Positions 42,129 to 50,196 of a stretch of 58,159 nucleotides of DNA are shown piece after piece. Each line of letters opens with the position of its first letter. Within the stretch, counting starts at the first letter, position 1. The notes beneath the pieces were generated by a model. It had not been told where the DNA came from. It made no database searches and saw only the letters and a list, made by a program, of their open reading frames with translations. The position numbers and the translations under genes were made by a program. Origin of the DNA: Goekera deserti (lineage in GTDB: Bacteria; Actinomycetota; Actinomycetes; Mycobacteriales; Geodermatophilaceae). The stretch lies in contig NZ_JAAGWK010000038.1 of the NCBI RefSeq assembly GCF_010685995.1, positions 1-58,159 of the forward strand. The letters run 5' to 3'.

Positions 42129-44228
42129 ATGAGTGCACCGGCACCGCCCCGACGGGTCCGCATCGGCATCGACACCGGCGGCACCTTCACCGACGTCGTC
42201 GCGGTGGACGAGGAGACGGGTGCGACGACGACCACCAAGACGCCGTCCACCCCGGCCGACCCGGCCGACGGCTTCCTGGCCGGTGTGACGAAGGTGCTCG
42301 CGCTGCTGGACCTGCCCGGCTCTGCCGTCACCGCGGTGAGCCACGGGACGACGGTGGCCACCAACCAGCTGCTGCAGGGCGAGCTGGACCGGATCGGCTT
42401 CATCACCACCGAGGGCTACGAGTCGGTGCTGGAGATCGCCCGCCAGTCGGTGCCGGACGGCTACGGCAACAGCTACTTCTGGGTCAAGCCGCCGCGGATC
42501 GTGCCCGCGGACCTGGTGCGCGCGGTCGGTGGCCGGCTGGACCACCGGGGTGCCGAGGTCCGGCCGTTCTCCCACGAGGACGCGGTGGCCGCCGCGCACT
42601 TCTTCCGGGACGCCGGGGTCACCACCATCGGCGTCTGCCTGCTGCACTCCTACGCCGACGACGGCCACGAGCAGGCGATGCTCGAGGTGCTGCGCGCCGA
42701 GCACCCGGACGCCGTGGTGAGCATCTCGAGTCAGGTGCTGCGCGAGTACCGGGAGTACGAGCGGTCGGTCACCACCCTGGTGGACGCCGCGGTGAAGCCG
42801 AAGGTCGGCGCGTACGTCACCAGCATCCGCCGCCGGCTGGACTCCCTGGCCCCCGGCGTGCCGTTCTACGTGATGAAGAGCAACGGCGGGGTGCTGTCGG
42901 CCGAGGAGGTCGTGCACCAGCCGATCACCACGATGCTGTCCGGCCCGGCCGCCGGCGCACTGGGAGCGGCGCTGATCGCCTCGGCCGCGGGCTTCGACCG
43001 GATCCTGACCTGCGACGGCGGCGGGACGTCGACCGACGTCACCGTGGTCGTCGACGGCGAGCCCTCGCTCACCACCGAGGGCACCGTGGGCTCCTACCCC
43101 TCGAAGATCCCGATGATCGACGTCGTCACCGTGGGCGCGGGCGGCGGTTCGGTCGCCTGGCTGTCGCCCGAGGGCACGCTGAAGGTCGGCCCGCGCTCGG
43201 CCGGCGCCGACCCCGGCCCGATCTGCTACGGCACCGGCGGCACCGAACCCACGGTCACCGACGCGCACGTCGTCCTGGGCCGGATCCCGCCGCACCTGCT
43301 CGGCGGGGAGATCCCGCTGTCGGTCCCGCTGGCCACCGCCGGGCTGGAGGCGCTCGGCGCGCAGCTCGGCCTGTCACTGGAGCGGGCGGCCACCGGCATC
43401 CTGGAGATCTCCGCCTGGAACCAGGCCAACGCGCTGCGCCAGGTGACGGTGGCCCGGGGGCTGGACGTCCGCGACTTCACCCTGACCACCTTCGGGGGCT
43501 CCGGATCGCTGCTGGCCTGCCGGCTGATGGACGTCCTGGGCCTGCCCCGCACCCTCGTGCCGCCGAACCCGGGCAACGTCAGCGCCTTCGGGCTGCTCAC
43601 CGTGGACGTGCGCAACGACTACGTGCAGACCGTCGTCGCCCGGCACGCCGACCTGGACCTCGCGCTGCTCACGACGGTCGTCGGCGACCTGGAGGGGCAG
43701 GCCCGCCGCGCCCTGGACGGCGAGGGGTTCGCACCGGGCGAGCAGCGCATGCAGCGCACCGCCGACCTCCGCTACGTGGGCCAGGCATTCGAGGTACGCG
43801 TCCCGGTGGCGGCCGGCGACCTGGACCGGGCGGCGGTCGAGGACGTCGCCACCGCCTTCCACGCCGCCCACCGCCAGCTCTACGGCTACGACTTCGCCAC
43901 CGACCCGCGCCAGGCCGTGGAATGGGTGAACCTGCGGGTCAGCGGCATCGGCCCGATCCGCCGTCCGGACCTGGTGCAGCTCGAGCCCGGCGACGGCGAC
44001 GTGTCGCGGGCCCGCACCGGCAGCCGGCCGGTGTTCTTCGACGCCTGGGCGGACACGCCGGTGTACTGGCGCCCGCACCTGGCCCCCGGCGACGTGGTCA
44101 CCGGTCCGGCCGTGATCGAGGAGTTCGGCTCCACGGTGCCGGTGCACCCCGGCTTCGCCGCCGCCGTCGACGGCTTCGGCAACCTGCTGCTCACCCGCAC
44201 CGAGACCCGGCCCGAGGAGTCCGCATGA
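42129..44228 (+). CDS. hyuA: Hydantoinase/oxoprolinase family protein, HyuA subunit
   Basis: The 699-residue protein has the actin-like ATPase fold of HyuA: IGIDTGGTFTDVV at the N-terminus (phosphate 1 motif), SHGTTVATNQLL, the hydantoinase_A core LSGPAAGALGA and CDGGGTSTDV, then GAGGGSVAW and SAGADPGPICYG. The C-terminal hydantoinase_A_C region ends near EEFGSTVPVHPGF. The family opens or carboxylates small rings or ketones with ATP (5-oxoproline, N-methylhydantoin, acetone, acetophenone). The specific substrate cannot be assigned. It pairs with hyuB downstream through a 42-codon mini-ORF with stop-start overlaps at both ends. Confidence 0.92.
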   Translation: MSAPAPPRRVRIGIDTGGTFTDVVAVDEETGATTTTKTPSTPADPADGFLAGVTKVLALLDLPGSAVTAVSHGTTVATNQLLQGELDRIGFITTEGYESVLEIARQSVPDGYGNSYFWVKPPRIVPADLVRAVGGRLDHRGAEVRPFSHEDAVAAAHFFRDAGVTTIGVCLLHSYADDGHEQAMLEVLRAEHPDAVVSISSQVLREYREYERSVTTLVDAAVKPKVGAYVTSIRRRLDSLAPGVPFYVMKSNGGVLSAEEVVHQPITTMLSGPAAGALGAALIASAAGFDRILTCDGGGTSTDVTVVVDGEPSLTTEGTVGSYPSKIPMIDVVTVGAGGGSVAWLSPEGTLKVGPRSAGADPGPICYGTGGTEPTVTDAHVVLGRIPPHLLGGEIPLSVPLATAGLEALGAQLGLSLERAATGILEISAWNQANALRQVTVARGLDVRDFTLTTFGGSGSLLACRLMDVLGLPRTLVPPNPGNVSAFGLLTVDVRNDYVQTVVARHADLDLALLTTVVGDLEGQARRALDGEGFAPGEQRMQRTADLRYVGQAFEVRVPVAAGDLDRAAVEDVATAFHAAHRQLYGYDFATDPRQAVEWVNLRVSGIGPIRRPDLVQLEPGDGDVSRARTGSRPVFFDAWADTPVYWRPHLAPGDVVTGPAVIEEFGSTVPVHPGFAAAVDGFGNLLLTRTETRPEESA

Positions 44229-44353
44229 CCCCCTCCCGCACACGCATCCCCACCCGCACCCGCACCCGCCAAGATGGCCATCTTGGCGGGCTGTTCGTGT
44301 CGGTTCTGGTGCTGCCCGTACCGGTCCTGGTGCGGGCGGGGGTGCCGGCATGA
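44225..44353 (+). CDS. 42-codon mini-ORF bridging hyuA and hyuB over a palindromic repeat
   Basis: The ATG at 44225 overlaps the hyuA stop (ATGA), and the TGA at 44351-44353 overlaps the hyuB start (ATGA). The frame runs through an Arg/Thr-rich ACCCGC-type microrepeat (44240-44270) and copy 2 of the dispersed palindrome. No known family. It may only serve to keep ribosomes coupled between hyuA and hyuB. Confidence 0.3.
   Translation: MTPSRTRIPTRTRTRQDGHLGGLFVSVLVLPVPVLVRAGVPA
44269..44308 (+). repeat. Dispersed palindromic repeat, copy 2
   Basis: It matches copy 1 at 23551-23590 at 37 of 40 positions by eye. The core here is the perfect 16-bp palindrome CAAGATGGCCATCTTG (44270-44285). It sits in the hyuA-hyuB junction. 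Confidence 0.8.
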
Positions 44354-46188
44354 ACGCGGACCCGGTGCTGGTGGAGATCGTGGCGGGCACGCTGGCGGCG
44401 ATCGAGAAGGAGGTGGAGACGTCGATCGGGCGCACCTCGCGCTCGCCGATGATCCGGGACGCGCACGACTTCCGGGCCGGCATCCACGACCGGCACCTGC
44501 GCAAGCTCACCGGCCGCTCGTACTCCGCGCTGGTGCAGCCCGTGGTGCGCGACCACCCGATCGACACCATGAACGTCGGCGACGTGTTCTTCCACAACGA
44601 CGTCTACCTGTCCGAGGGCGGCATCGGGCACCTGCCCGACCTGTGCGTGACGGTCCCGGTGTTCGCGGACGGCCAGGTGGTCGCCTTCGTCCAGGCGTTC
44701 GGCCACCACGACGACATCGGCGGCGCCGTCCCCGGCTCGATGCCCAGCGGGGCGACGTCGATGTTCCAGGAGGGGCTGATGGTCCCGCCGATCAAGCTGT
44801 GGGACCGCGGCGTGCCCAACCAGGCCGCGCTGACGATCATGACCCGCAACTCGCGGATGCCCGACTCGCTGGCCGCGGACCTGGACGCCGAGTGCTCGGC
44901 ATGCCTGGCCGGCGCGCGGCGGCTCGGTGAGCTGTTCGAGCGGTACGGGGTGGCGGCCGTGGAGGCGTGCTTCGACGCGATCCTGGCCAACTCCACCGAG
45001 GTGTACCGGCGGGAGATCCTGTCGCAGATCCCGGACGGCAGCTACGTGTGGGAGGACTACGCCGAGCACGACGGCGTCGACCCGCCGATGCTGCACCGGC
45101 AGCGGATCACGCTGACCATGGACTCGGCCGCCGACGTGCCGCTGACCATCGACTTCACCGGCACCGGCCCGCAGGCCAAGGGCCCGATCAACCACTGCGG
45201 CGACTACTCCGACGGCAACTTCCTGAAGAAGTGGCTGGCCCCGGTGCTGCGCAACCTGGCCGAGACGCCGGAGCGGATGGCCGAGCTGGACGTCAACGAG
45301 GGCGTCGTCCCCCTGATCCGGATGGTGTTCCCGGAGAAGGGCACGCTGCTCACCCCGGTGTTCCCCGCCCCCACCAACGCCCGCACGTTCGTGATCCTGC
45401 GGCTGCTGGGCGTGCTGGCCGGGGTGCTGGCCAAGGCCACCGGCGGGCGCATGCCGGCCGACCAGGAGACGATCCGCTACACCGGCGTCTACGGCACCGA
45501 CTCCGACGGCGAGCCCTACCTGATGCGCGAGGTGCTGGGCGGCGGCTCGGGCGGGCGGTACTACGCCGATGGGGAGGACACCATCCACGTCGTCCCGGAC
45601 TCGCGGAACCTGCCCACCGAGTTCACCGAGGGCCGCTTCCCGCTGCGGATCGAGCGGCTGGGGCTGGCGCTGGACTCCGGTGGGCCGGGCCGGTACCGCG
45701 GGGGCTGCGGCTACGAGAAGCACATCCGGGTGCTGCGCGACGCGCACTTCATGTCCATCGCCGACCGCTCGATCCTGGCCTGCTGGGGCGTGAACGGCGG
45801 CCGAGCCGGGCGGCCGTTCCAGATCACGGTGGACCCCGGTGGCGCGGGAGAGCACGAGGTCGACGCCCTGGCCGACGCCGAGCCGCTGCGCGCCGGCACC
45901 GTGGTGCGGGTGCGCACCACCGGCGGCGGGGGCTGGGGCGACCCGCTGGAGCGCCCGGTGGAGGAGGTGCTCCAGGACGTCGCCTGGCGCAAGGTCAGCG
46001 TGGCCGGCGCCCGGCGGGACTACGGCGTCGTGATCAACGACGACGGCGACGCCGACCTGGGCGCCACGGACGCGCTGCGCGAGCAGATGAGATCGGCCCG
46101 CACCGGCGACGAGCCGTTCTTCGACCGCGGCCCCGGCTACGCCCAGCTCTCCGGCGGCGCCACCCACAACCAGTTCGACCACCTCTGA
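44350..46188 (+). CDS. hyuB: Hydantoinase B/oxoprolinase family protein, HyuB subunit
   Basis: The 612-residue protein has the HyuB signature regions: DPVLVEIVAGTLAAIEKEVE near the start (a normal HyuB N-terminus), MNVGDVFFHNDVY, LPDLCVTVPVF, FGHHDDIGG with likely metal-binding His and Asp, and the C-terminal GGGSGGRYYADGED and GGGGWGDPLERP. It is the catalytic partner of HyuA in an ATP-driven amide or carboxylation reaction. The ATG at 44350 overlaps a mini-ORF stop. It is convergent with the SGNH hydrolase gene across a long inverted repeat. Confidence 0.92.
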   Translation: MNADPVLVEIVAGTLAAIEKEVETSIGRTSRSPMIRDAHDFRAGIHDRHLRKLTGRSYSALVQPVVRDHPIDTMNVGDVFFHNDVYLSEGGIGHLPDLCVTVPVFADGQVVAFVQAFGHHDDIGGAVPGSMPSGATSMFQEGLMVPPIKLWDRGVPNQAALTIMTRNSRMPDSLAADLDAECSACLAGARRLGELFERYGVAAVEACFDAILANSTEVYRREILSQIPDGSYVWEDYAEHDGVDPPMLHRQRITLTMDSAADVPLTIDFTGTGPQAKGPINHCGDYSDGNFLKKWLAPVLRNLAETPERMAELDVNEGVVPLIRMVFPEKGTLLTPVFPAPTNARTFVILRLLGVLAGVLAKATGGRMPADQETIRYTGVYGTDSDGEPYLMREVLGGGSGGRYYADGEDTIHVVPDSRNLPTEFTEGRFPLRIERLGLALDSGGPGRYRGGCGYEKHIRVLRDAHFMSIADRSILACWGVNGGRAGRPFQITVDPGGAGEHEVDALADAEPLRAGTVVRVRTTGGGGWGDPLERPVEEVLQDVAWRKVSVAGARRDYGVVINDDGDADLGATDALREQMRSARTGDEPFFDRGPGYAQLSGGATHNQFDHL

Positions 46189-46217
46189 GCCCGCCCCTCA
46201 CCCGCCCTCTCCTCGGT

Positions 46218-46273
46218 GATCATGGAGCTGCGTGAGCGGCGCGCCGGCGTGTCGCTCACGCAGGTCCATGATC
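46218..46273. terminator. Long inverted repeat between convergent genes
   Basis: Two 21-bp arms (46218-46238 and 46253-46273) pair with a single mismatch around a 14-nt loop; the outer ends are GATCATGGA and TCCATGATC. It can act as a bidirectional terminator for hyuB and the SGNH gene. Its length and AT-rich ends also resemble an interspersed repeat. Confidence 0.65.
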
Positions 46274-46321
46274 CCCGCCGGGTGGGCTCGGGGGAGGCGG
46301 GGCGGGGCGGGGCTGGGCGGG

Positions 46322-47035
46322 TCAGGCGGCGGCGCGGGTGCGGGCGATGGACAGCACGATCGGGGTGAGCGCCTCGGCGATGAGCGCGTAGCCCGAGGAC
46401 GACGGGTGGAACCGGTCCGTCCCGAACAGGGTGGGTTGGGCGGAGAACCGGCTGGCCAGCTCGCCGGCGATCGGTGCCACGACGCCGCCGGCCGCCTGCA
46501 CGGCCGCCGTCTGGCGCCGGTGCAGCTCGTCGCTGGCCACCCGCACCAGGGCACGGAACTGCTGGGGCACCCAGGGGATCGACGACATGTCCGGCGCGGG
46601 GACGACCAGCACGTCGGCGCCGCGCTCGCGCAGCCGGCGGACCGCGGTGCCGAGCTGGGCCGCCGCGGACGACGGCGGCACCAGGCGGGAGAGGTCGTTG
46701 GCGCCGATCACGACCAGGGCGAGGTCCGGCGACCCGGCGCGCCGCACCTGGGCGTCCAGGTCGGCCGAGACGGCCCCGGGCACGGCGTGCACCGCGAGCT
46801 CGCAGTCGATGCCGGCGTCGGCCAGCACCCGGACCAGGCGCGGGCCCAGCGCGTCGCCGGGGTGGGTGGCGCCGGTGCCGAACGCGATCGAGTCGCCCAG
46901 CACGGCGAGGGTGAGCCGGCGGTGTTCCACGTGGAGCGTCAACGGCCCGCCCGGACCGGCTGTTCCGGAGCGCCGGCCGGGCCGGGCCGGGCCGCGGCAG
47001 CGGGCGGCCCGGTGCGACCACGCCGCCCACAGCAC
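46322..47035 (-). CDS. SGNH/GDSL hydrolase
   Basis: The conserved blocks of SGNH esterases are visible: GDSIAFG (block I, nucleophile Ser), a Gly in the GAVSADLD region, GANDLS (block III, Asn) and DRFHPS (block V, catalytic Asp and His). These enzymes hydrolyse acyl esters on lipids, glycans or small molecules; the substrate is unknown. The start is uncertain. GTG 47035 (237 aa) is taken because the frame from there has coding-like third positions. GTG 46930 would give a minimal domain, and GTG 47116 would run into the divergent phosphofructokinase promoter. No clear signal peptide is seen. Confidence 0.8.
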   Translation of the reverse strand: MLWAAWSHRAARCRGPARPGRRSGTAGPGGPLTLHVEHRRLTLAVLGDSIAFGTGATHPGDALGPRLVRVLADAGIDCELAVHAVPGAVSADLDAQVRRAGSPDLALVVIGANDLSRLVPPSSAAAQLGTAVRRLRERGADVLVVPAPDMSSIPWVPQQFRALVRVASDELHRRQTAAVQAAGGVVAPIAGELASRFSAQPTLFGTDRFHPSSSGYALIAEALTPIVLSIARTRAAA

Positions 47036-47137
47036 TCCGGCTGCACGAGGTCGCGGCCACCACGGCCGGGGCCTCCGGGGGCGTCGACCGGCGGGGGCGT
47101 CACAGGACGGGAACACCGATCCCGCATGATTCTGGGC

Positions 47138-48472
47138 ATGGACACGGGTGGACTGCCGACCCTCACCCAGGACGACCTGGTGGTGCGCACGCTCGGCGAG
47201 CGGTCGTTCCCCTCACCCCTGGACGGCGGCCTGCTGGAGCGCGGGGAGAGCCTGCACTACGTCACCGAGGACGACCGGGTGCTCGTCGACTCCAGCCTGA
47301 GCAGGGCGGTGCGCCGCGGCGTCCCGGTGGAGCAGCTGCCGTCCTTCGAGCCGGGCGGCCCGCGCCGCACGCTGTTCTTCGACCCGGCGCGCACCCGGGT
47401 GGGCATCGTGACCTGCGGGGGCCTGTGCCCGGGCCTGAACAACGTGATCCGCGGCCTGGTGGTGGAGCTGTACGAGCACTACGGCGTCCGGTACGTGCTG
47501 GGGTTCCGCAACGGCTACCACGGGCTGACCGCCGACGGCGAGGAGCCCGAGGTGCTCACCCCGACCTCGGTGCAGTGGATCAACAGCCAGGGCGGCACCG
47601 TGCTCGGCACCTCCCGTGGCAGCCAGGACCCGGCCGTGATGGTCGAGACCCTGCGGCTGCGGCGGATCGACGTGCTGTTCGTGATCGGCGGGGACGGCTC
47701 GCTGCGCGGCGCCCAGGCGATCGCCGACGAGGCGGAGGCCCGCGGTCTGCCGCTGGCGGTGGTCGGCGTGCCGAAGACGATCGACAACGACATCCCGTGG
47801 ATCGACCGCAGCTTCGGTTTCCAGACCGCGTTCGGCCGGGCGGCGGAGTCGATCCGGTCGGCGCACACCGAGGCCCGCTCGACCCGTAACGGCGTCGGGC
47901 TGATCAAGCTGATGGGCCGGCACTCCGGGTTCATCGCCTGCTACGCCACCCTGGCCAGCGACGACGCCGACCTGGTGCTCATCCCGGAGGTGGCGATGCC
48001 GCTGGAGGGCGAGCGCGGGGTGCTGGCGCACATCGAGCGGGTGCTGGACACCCAGGGCCACGCCGTGGTGGTGGTGGCCGAGGGCGCCGGGCAGGACCTG
48101 TTCGCGGCGTCCACCGCTGCCGACGCCTCGGGCAACGCCAAGCTGCACGACATCGGTGCCCTGTTGCGCGACCGGGTGACCGCGCACCTGGCGGCCAGCG
48201 GGCGGGAGTTCTCGCTGCGGTACGTGGACCCGGGCTACGCCATCCGCAGCGTGCCGGCCAACGCGCACGACAGCGTGTACTGCACCCGGCTGGCCCAGGC
48301 CGCGGTGCACGCGGCCATGGCCGGGCGCACCTCGATCGTGGCCGGCCGCTGGCACGGCCGCTTCGTGCACCTGCCGATCCCGCTGGTCACCGCCAGCCGC
48401 AACCAGGTCGACTCCAAGGGCGACCTGTGGCTGTCGGTCCTCGAGGCCACCGGCCAGCCCGTCTTCGTCTGA
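47138..48472 (+). CDS. ATP-dependent 6-phosphofructokinase
   Basis: The 444-residue protein is a PFK of the longer type: GIVTCGGLCPGLNNVIRG (nucleotide binding), GFRNGYHGL, GGDGSLRGAQ, PKTIDNDIPW, MGRHSGFIA and the C-terminal VDPGYAIRS. The Gly of GGDG marks ATP rather than pyrophosphate as donor, while the Lys of PKTIDND is the residue usual in PPi enzymes. The Gly/Lys combination is known in ATP-using group III and trypanosomatid/plant-like PFKs. The ATG at 47138 follows a CATGAT -10 box (47125-47130) by 7 nt, a leaderless start; the ATG at 47126 lies within the -10 and is rejected. Divergent from the SGNH gene. Confidence 0.92.
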   Translation: MDTGGLPTLTQDDLVVRTLGERSFPSPLDGGLLERGESLHYVTEDDRVLVDSSLSRAVRRGVPVEQLPSFEPGGPRRTLFFDPARTRVGIVTCGGLCPGLNNVIRGLVVELYEHYGVRYVLGFRNGYHGLTADGEEPEVLTPTSVQWINSQGGTVLGTSRGSQDPAVMVETLRLRRIDVLFVIGGDGSLRGAQAIADEAEARGLPLAVVGVPKTIDNDIPWIDRSFGFQTAFGRAAESIRSAHTEARSTRNGVGLIKLMGRHSGFIACYATLASDDADLVLIPEVAMPLEGERGVLAHIERVLDTQGHAVVVVAEGAGQDLFAASTAADASGNAKLHDIGALLRDRVTAHLAASGREFSLRYVDPGYAIRSVPANAHDSVYCTRLAQAAVHAAMAGRTSIVAGRWHGRFVHLPIPLVTASRNQVDSKGDLWLSVLEATGQPVFV

Positions 48473-48484
48473 CCCACCATCTCC

Positions 48485-48510
48485 CGGCACTTTCTGTACA
48501 GAAAGTGCCG
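48485..48510. repeat. 26-bp perfect palindrome with TTTCTGTACAGAAA core
   Basis: A perfect palindrome centred on CTTTCTGTACAGAAAG, extended by GGCA/TGCC and one further C-G pair. It lies in the 48-bp gap between the convergent phosphofructokinase and ABC permease genes, so it may end transcription both ways. The core is shared with 14579-14617. Confidence 0.75.
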
Positions 48511-48520
48511 TGGAGCGGGG

Positions 48521-49411
48521 TCAGCGGTCGGTGGTGAGGCCCCGGGTGCGCAGCACGCGGCGCTCGAGCGGGGCGAAGAGCAGCAGCTCGATGGCCACGC
48601 CGACCAGCAGGATCAGGGCGATCGAGGTGATCACCAGCGACATCGAGGAGAGGTCGCGGCCGATGCTGAGCAGCTGACCCAGCCCCAGGCCGAGCGACGG
48701 CGAGTAGGTGATCAGCTCGGCGGCCATCAGCGAGCGCCAGGCGAACGCCCAGCCCTGCCGGAGGCCACCGACGTAGCCGGGCAGCGCGGCCGGCAGCAGC
48801 ACGTACCGGACCCGGCCGAGGGTGGACAGGCCCAGCACACGGCCGACCCGGTCGAACAGCGGCGGCACCTGCTTGAACCCGGTGAGCAGGCCGTTGGCGA
48901 TCGACGGCACGGCGCCGAGCAGCACGACGGTGTAGATGGCGGCGTCGGTGAGCTGGAACCAGATGATGGCGGCGGGCACCCAGGCCACCGACGGCAGGCT
49001 CTGCAGCCCGCTGACGATCGGCCCGACGGCGGCCCGCAGCCACCGGCTGCCCCACATGGCCAGGCCGAGCAGGGTGCCGATGACCAGCGACATCGCGAAC
49101 CCGATGCCGCCGCGGCTGACGCTGACCCACACCGCCTCGACGGCGCGTCCGTCCTGCACCGTGCCCCAGAACGTCTGCCAGACGTCGGCCGGGCCGGGCA
49201 GCGCGTAGGACGGCTTGAGCTCGGCGACGTAGGCCAGCTGCCAGACGCCCACCAGCGCGGCCATGAAGACGACCGGCGGCAGCACCGAGCGGACGAACAC
49301 CTGCCACGGGCCCGGGCGCGGTGGCAGCAGCTCGCCACCGCCGTCCAGGGCGTCGAGACCTGCCTCGACGGCGCGGGTGTCCCGCTCGGGGGCGAGCTGG
49401 TCAGCGGCCAT
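48521..49411 (-). CDS. ABC transporter permease (SsuC/TauC/NitT type)
   Basis: A 296-residue integral membrane protein with about six helices and the BPD_transp_1 EAA-type loop (LPAALPGYVGGLRQGWAFAW). It begins with a ~35-residue cytoplasmic extension. It forms the channel of an importer for sulfonates, taurine, nitrate or similar anions. The ATG at 49411 overlaps the ATPase gene by 11 nt, so it is the third cistron of the operon. A cysteine-type leader peptide upstream of the operon argues for an organosulfur substrate. Confidence 0.92.
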   Translation of the reverse strand: MAADQLAPERDTRAVEAGLDALDGGGELLPPRPGPWQVFVRSVLPPVVFMAALVGVWQLAYVAELKPSYALPGPADVWQTFWGTVQDGRAVEAVWVSVSRGGIGFAMSLVIGTLLGLAMWGSRWLRAAVGPIVSGLQSLPSVAWVPAAIIWFQLTDAAIYTVVLLGAVPSIANGLLTGFKQVPPLFDRVGRVLGLSTLGRVRYVLLPAALPGYVGGLRQGWAFAWRSLMAAELITYSPSLGLGLGQLLSIGRDLSSMSLVITSIALILLVGVAIELLLFAPLERRVLRTRGLTTDR

Positions 49412-50195
49412 GACGGCTGATCTCCCGGTGCAGCTCGGCGGTGATCTCGCTGGCGAGCGCGCCGACGGCCGGCGACTCGATGGCGCGCGGGTGCGGGATG
49501 TCGACCTGCCACTCGCGCACGATCCGGCCCGGTCGCGAGCTCATCAGCACCACGCGCTGACCCAGCCGCACCGCCTCGCGCACGTTGTGCGTGACGAAGA
49601 CGACCGACAGCTGCTGCTCGGTCCAGACCCGGGTCAGCTCCTCGTGCAGCACGTCGCGGGTGATCGCGTCGAGGGCGGCGAACGGCTCGTCCATGAGCAG
49701 CACCGAGCTGTCCTGCGCCAGCGCCCGGGCCAGCGCCACGCGCTGCCGCATGCCACCGGAGAGCTCGTGCACCCGCTTGGCACCGTGGCTGCCCAGGTTG
49801 ACCAGCTCCAGCAGCCGCTCGGCCTCGGTGCGCCGCGCGCCGCGCGCCACCCCCCGCGCCTTGAGGGCCAGCTCGACGTTGCCGCGGGCCGTCAGCCAGG
49901 GCAGCAGGGCCGGCTCCTGGAACATCAGCGCCGGGCGCTCGGCGCTCACCTCGACCCGGCCCGCGGTGGGCGTGGCCAGCCCGGCCACCAGGTTGAGCAG
50001 CGTGGACTTGCCGCACCCGGAGGCGCCGAGCAGGCAGACGAACTCCCCCGCCGCCACCGTCAGGTCGACGCCCTCCAGCACCGGCGGGCGGCCGCGCTCG
50101 AAGACCTGGGTGACGCCGTCGACCCGGACGGCCGCCGGCGCCGGCGGCGGGGCGACGGTGTTGCGGGTCGGTGCCTGCTCGCGGACCTGGGTCAT
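49401..50195 (-). CDS. ABC transporter ATPase (SsuB/TauB/NitT type)
   Basis: A 264-residue nucleotide-binding subunit with Walker A GASGCGKST, Q-loop MFQEPALLPWL, signature LSGGMRQR, Walker B VLLMDEP followed by FAALD, and the H-loop FVTHN. Sequence style and gene order match the nitrate/sulfonate/taurine importer group. It powers uptake through the downstream permease. The start at 50195 is 2 nt after the substrate-binding-protein stop (50197), consistent with coupling. Confidence 0.94.
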   Translation of the reverse strand: MTQVREQAPTRNTVAPPPAPAAVRVDGVTQVFERGRPPVLEGVDLTVAAGEFVCLLGASGCGKSTLLNLVAGLATPTAGRVEVSAERPALMFQEPALLPWLTARGNVELALKARGVARGARRTEAERLLELVNLGSHGAKRVHELSGGMRQRVALARALAQDSSVLLMDEPFAALDAITRDVLHEELTRVWTEQQLSVVFVTHNVREAVRLGQRVVLMSSRPGRIVREWQVDIPHPRAIESPAVGALASEITAELHREISRHGR

Positions 50196-50196
50196 G

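Noticed and set aside
42129-46188. 5-oxoprolinase or acetone carboxylase as a specific call for HyuA/HyuB
   Set aside because: Substrate cannot be told from visible motifs and no acetone, glutathione or hydantoin genes are adjacent, so only the family is named.
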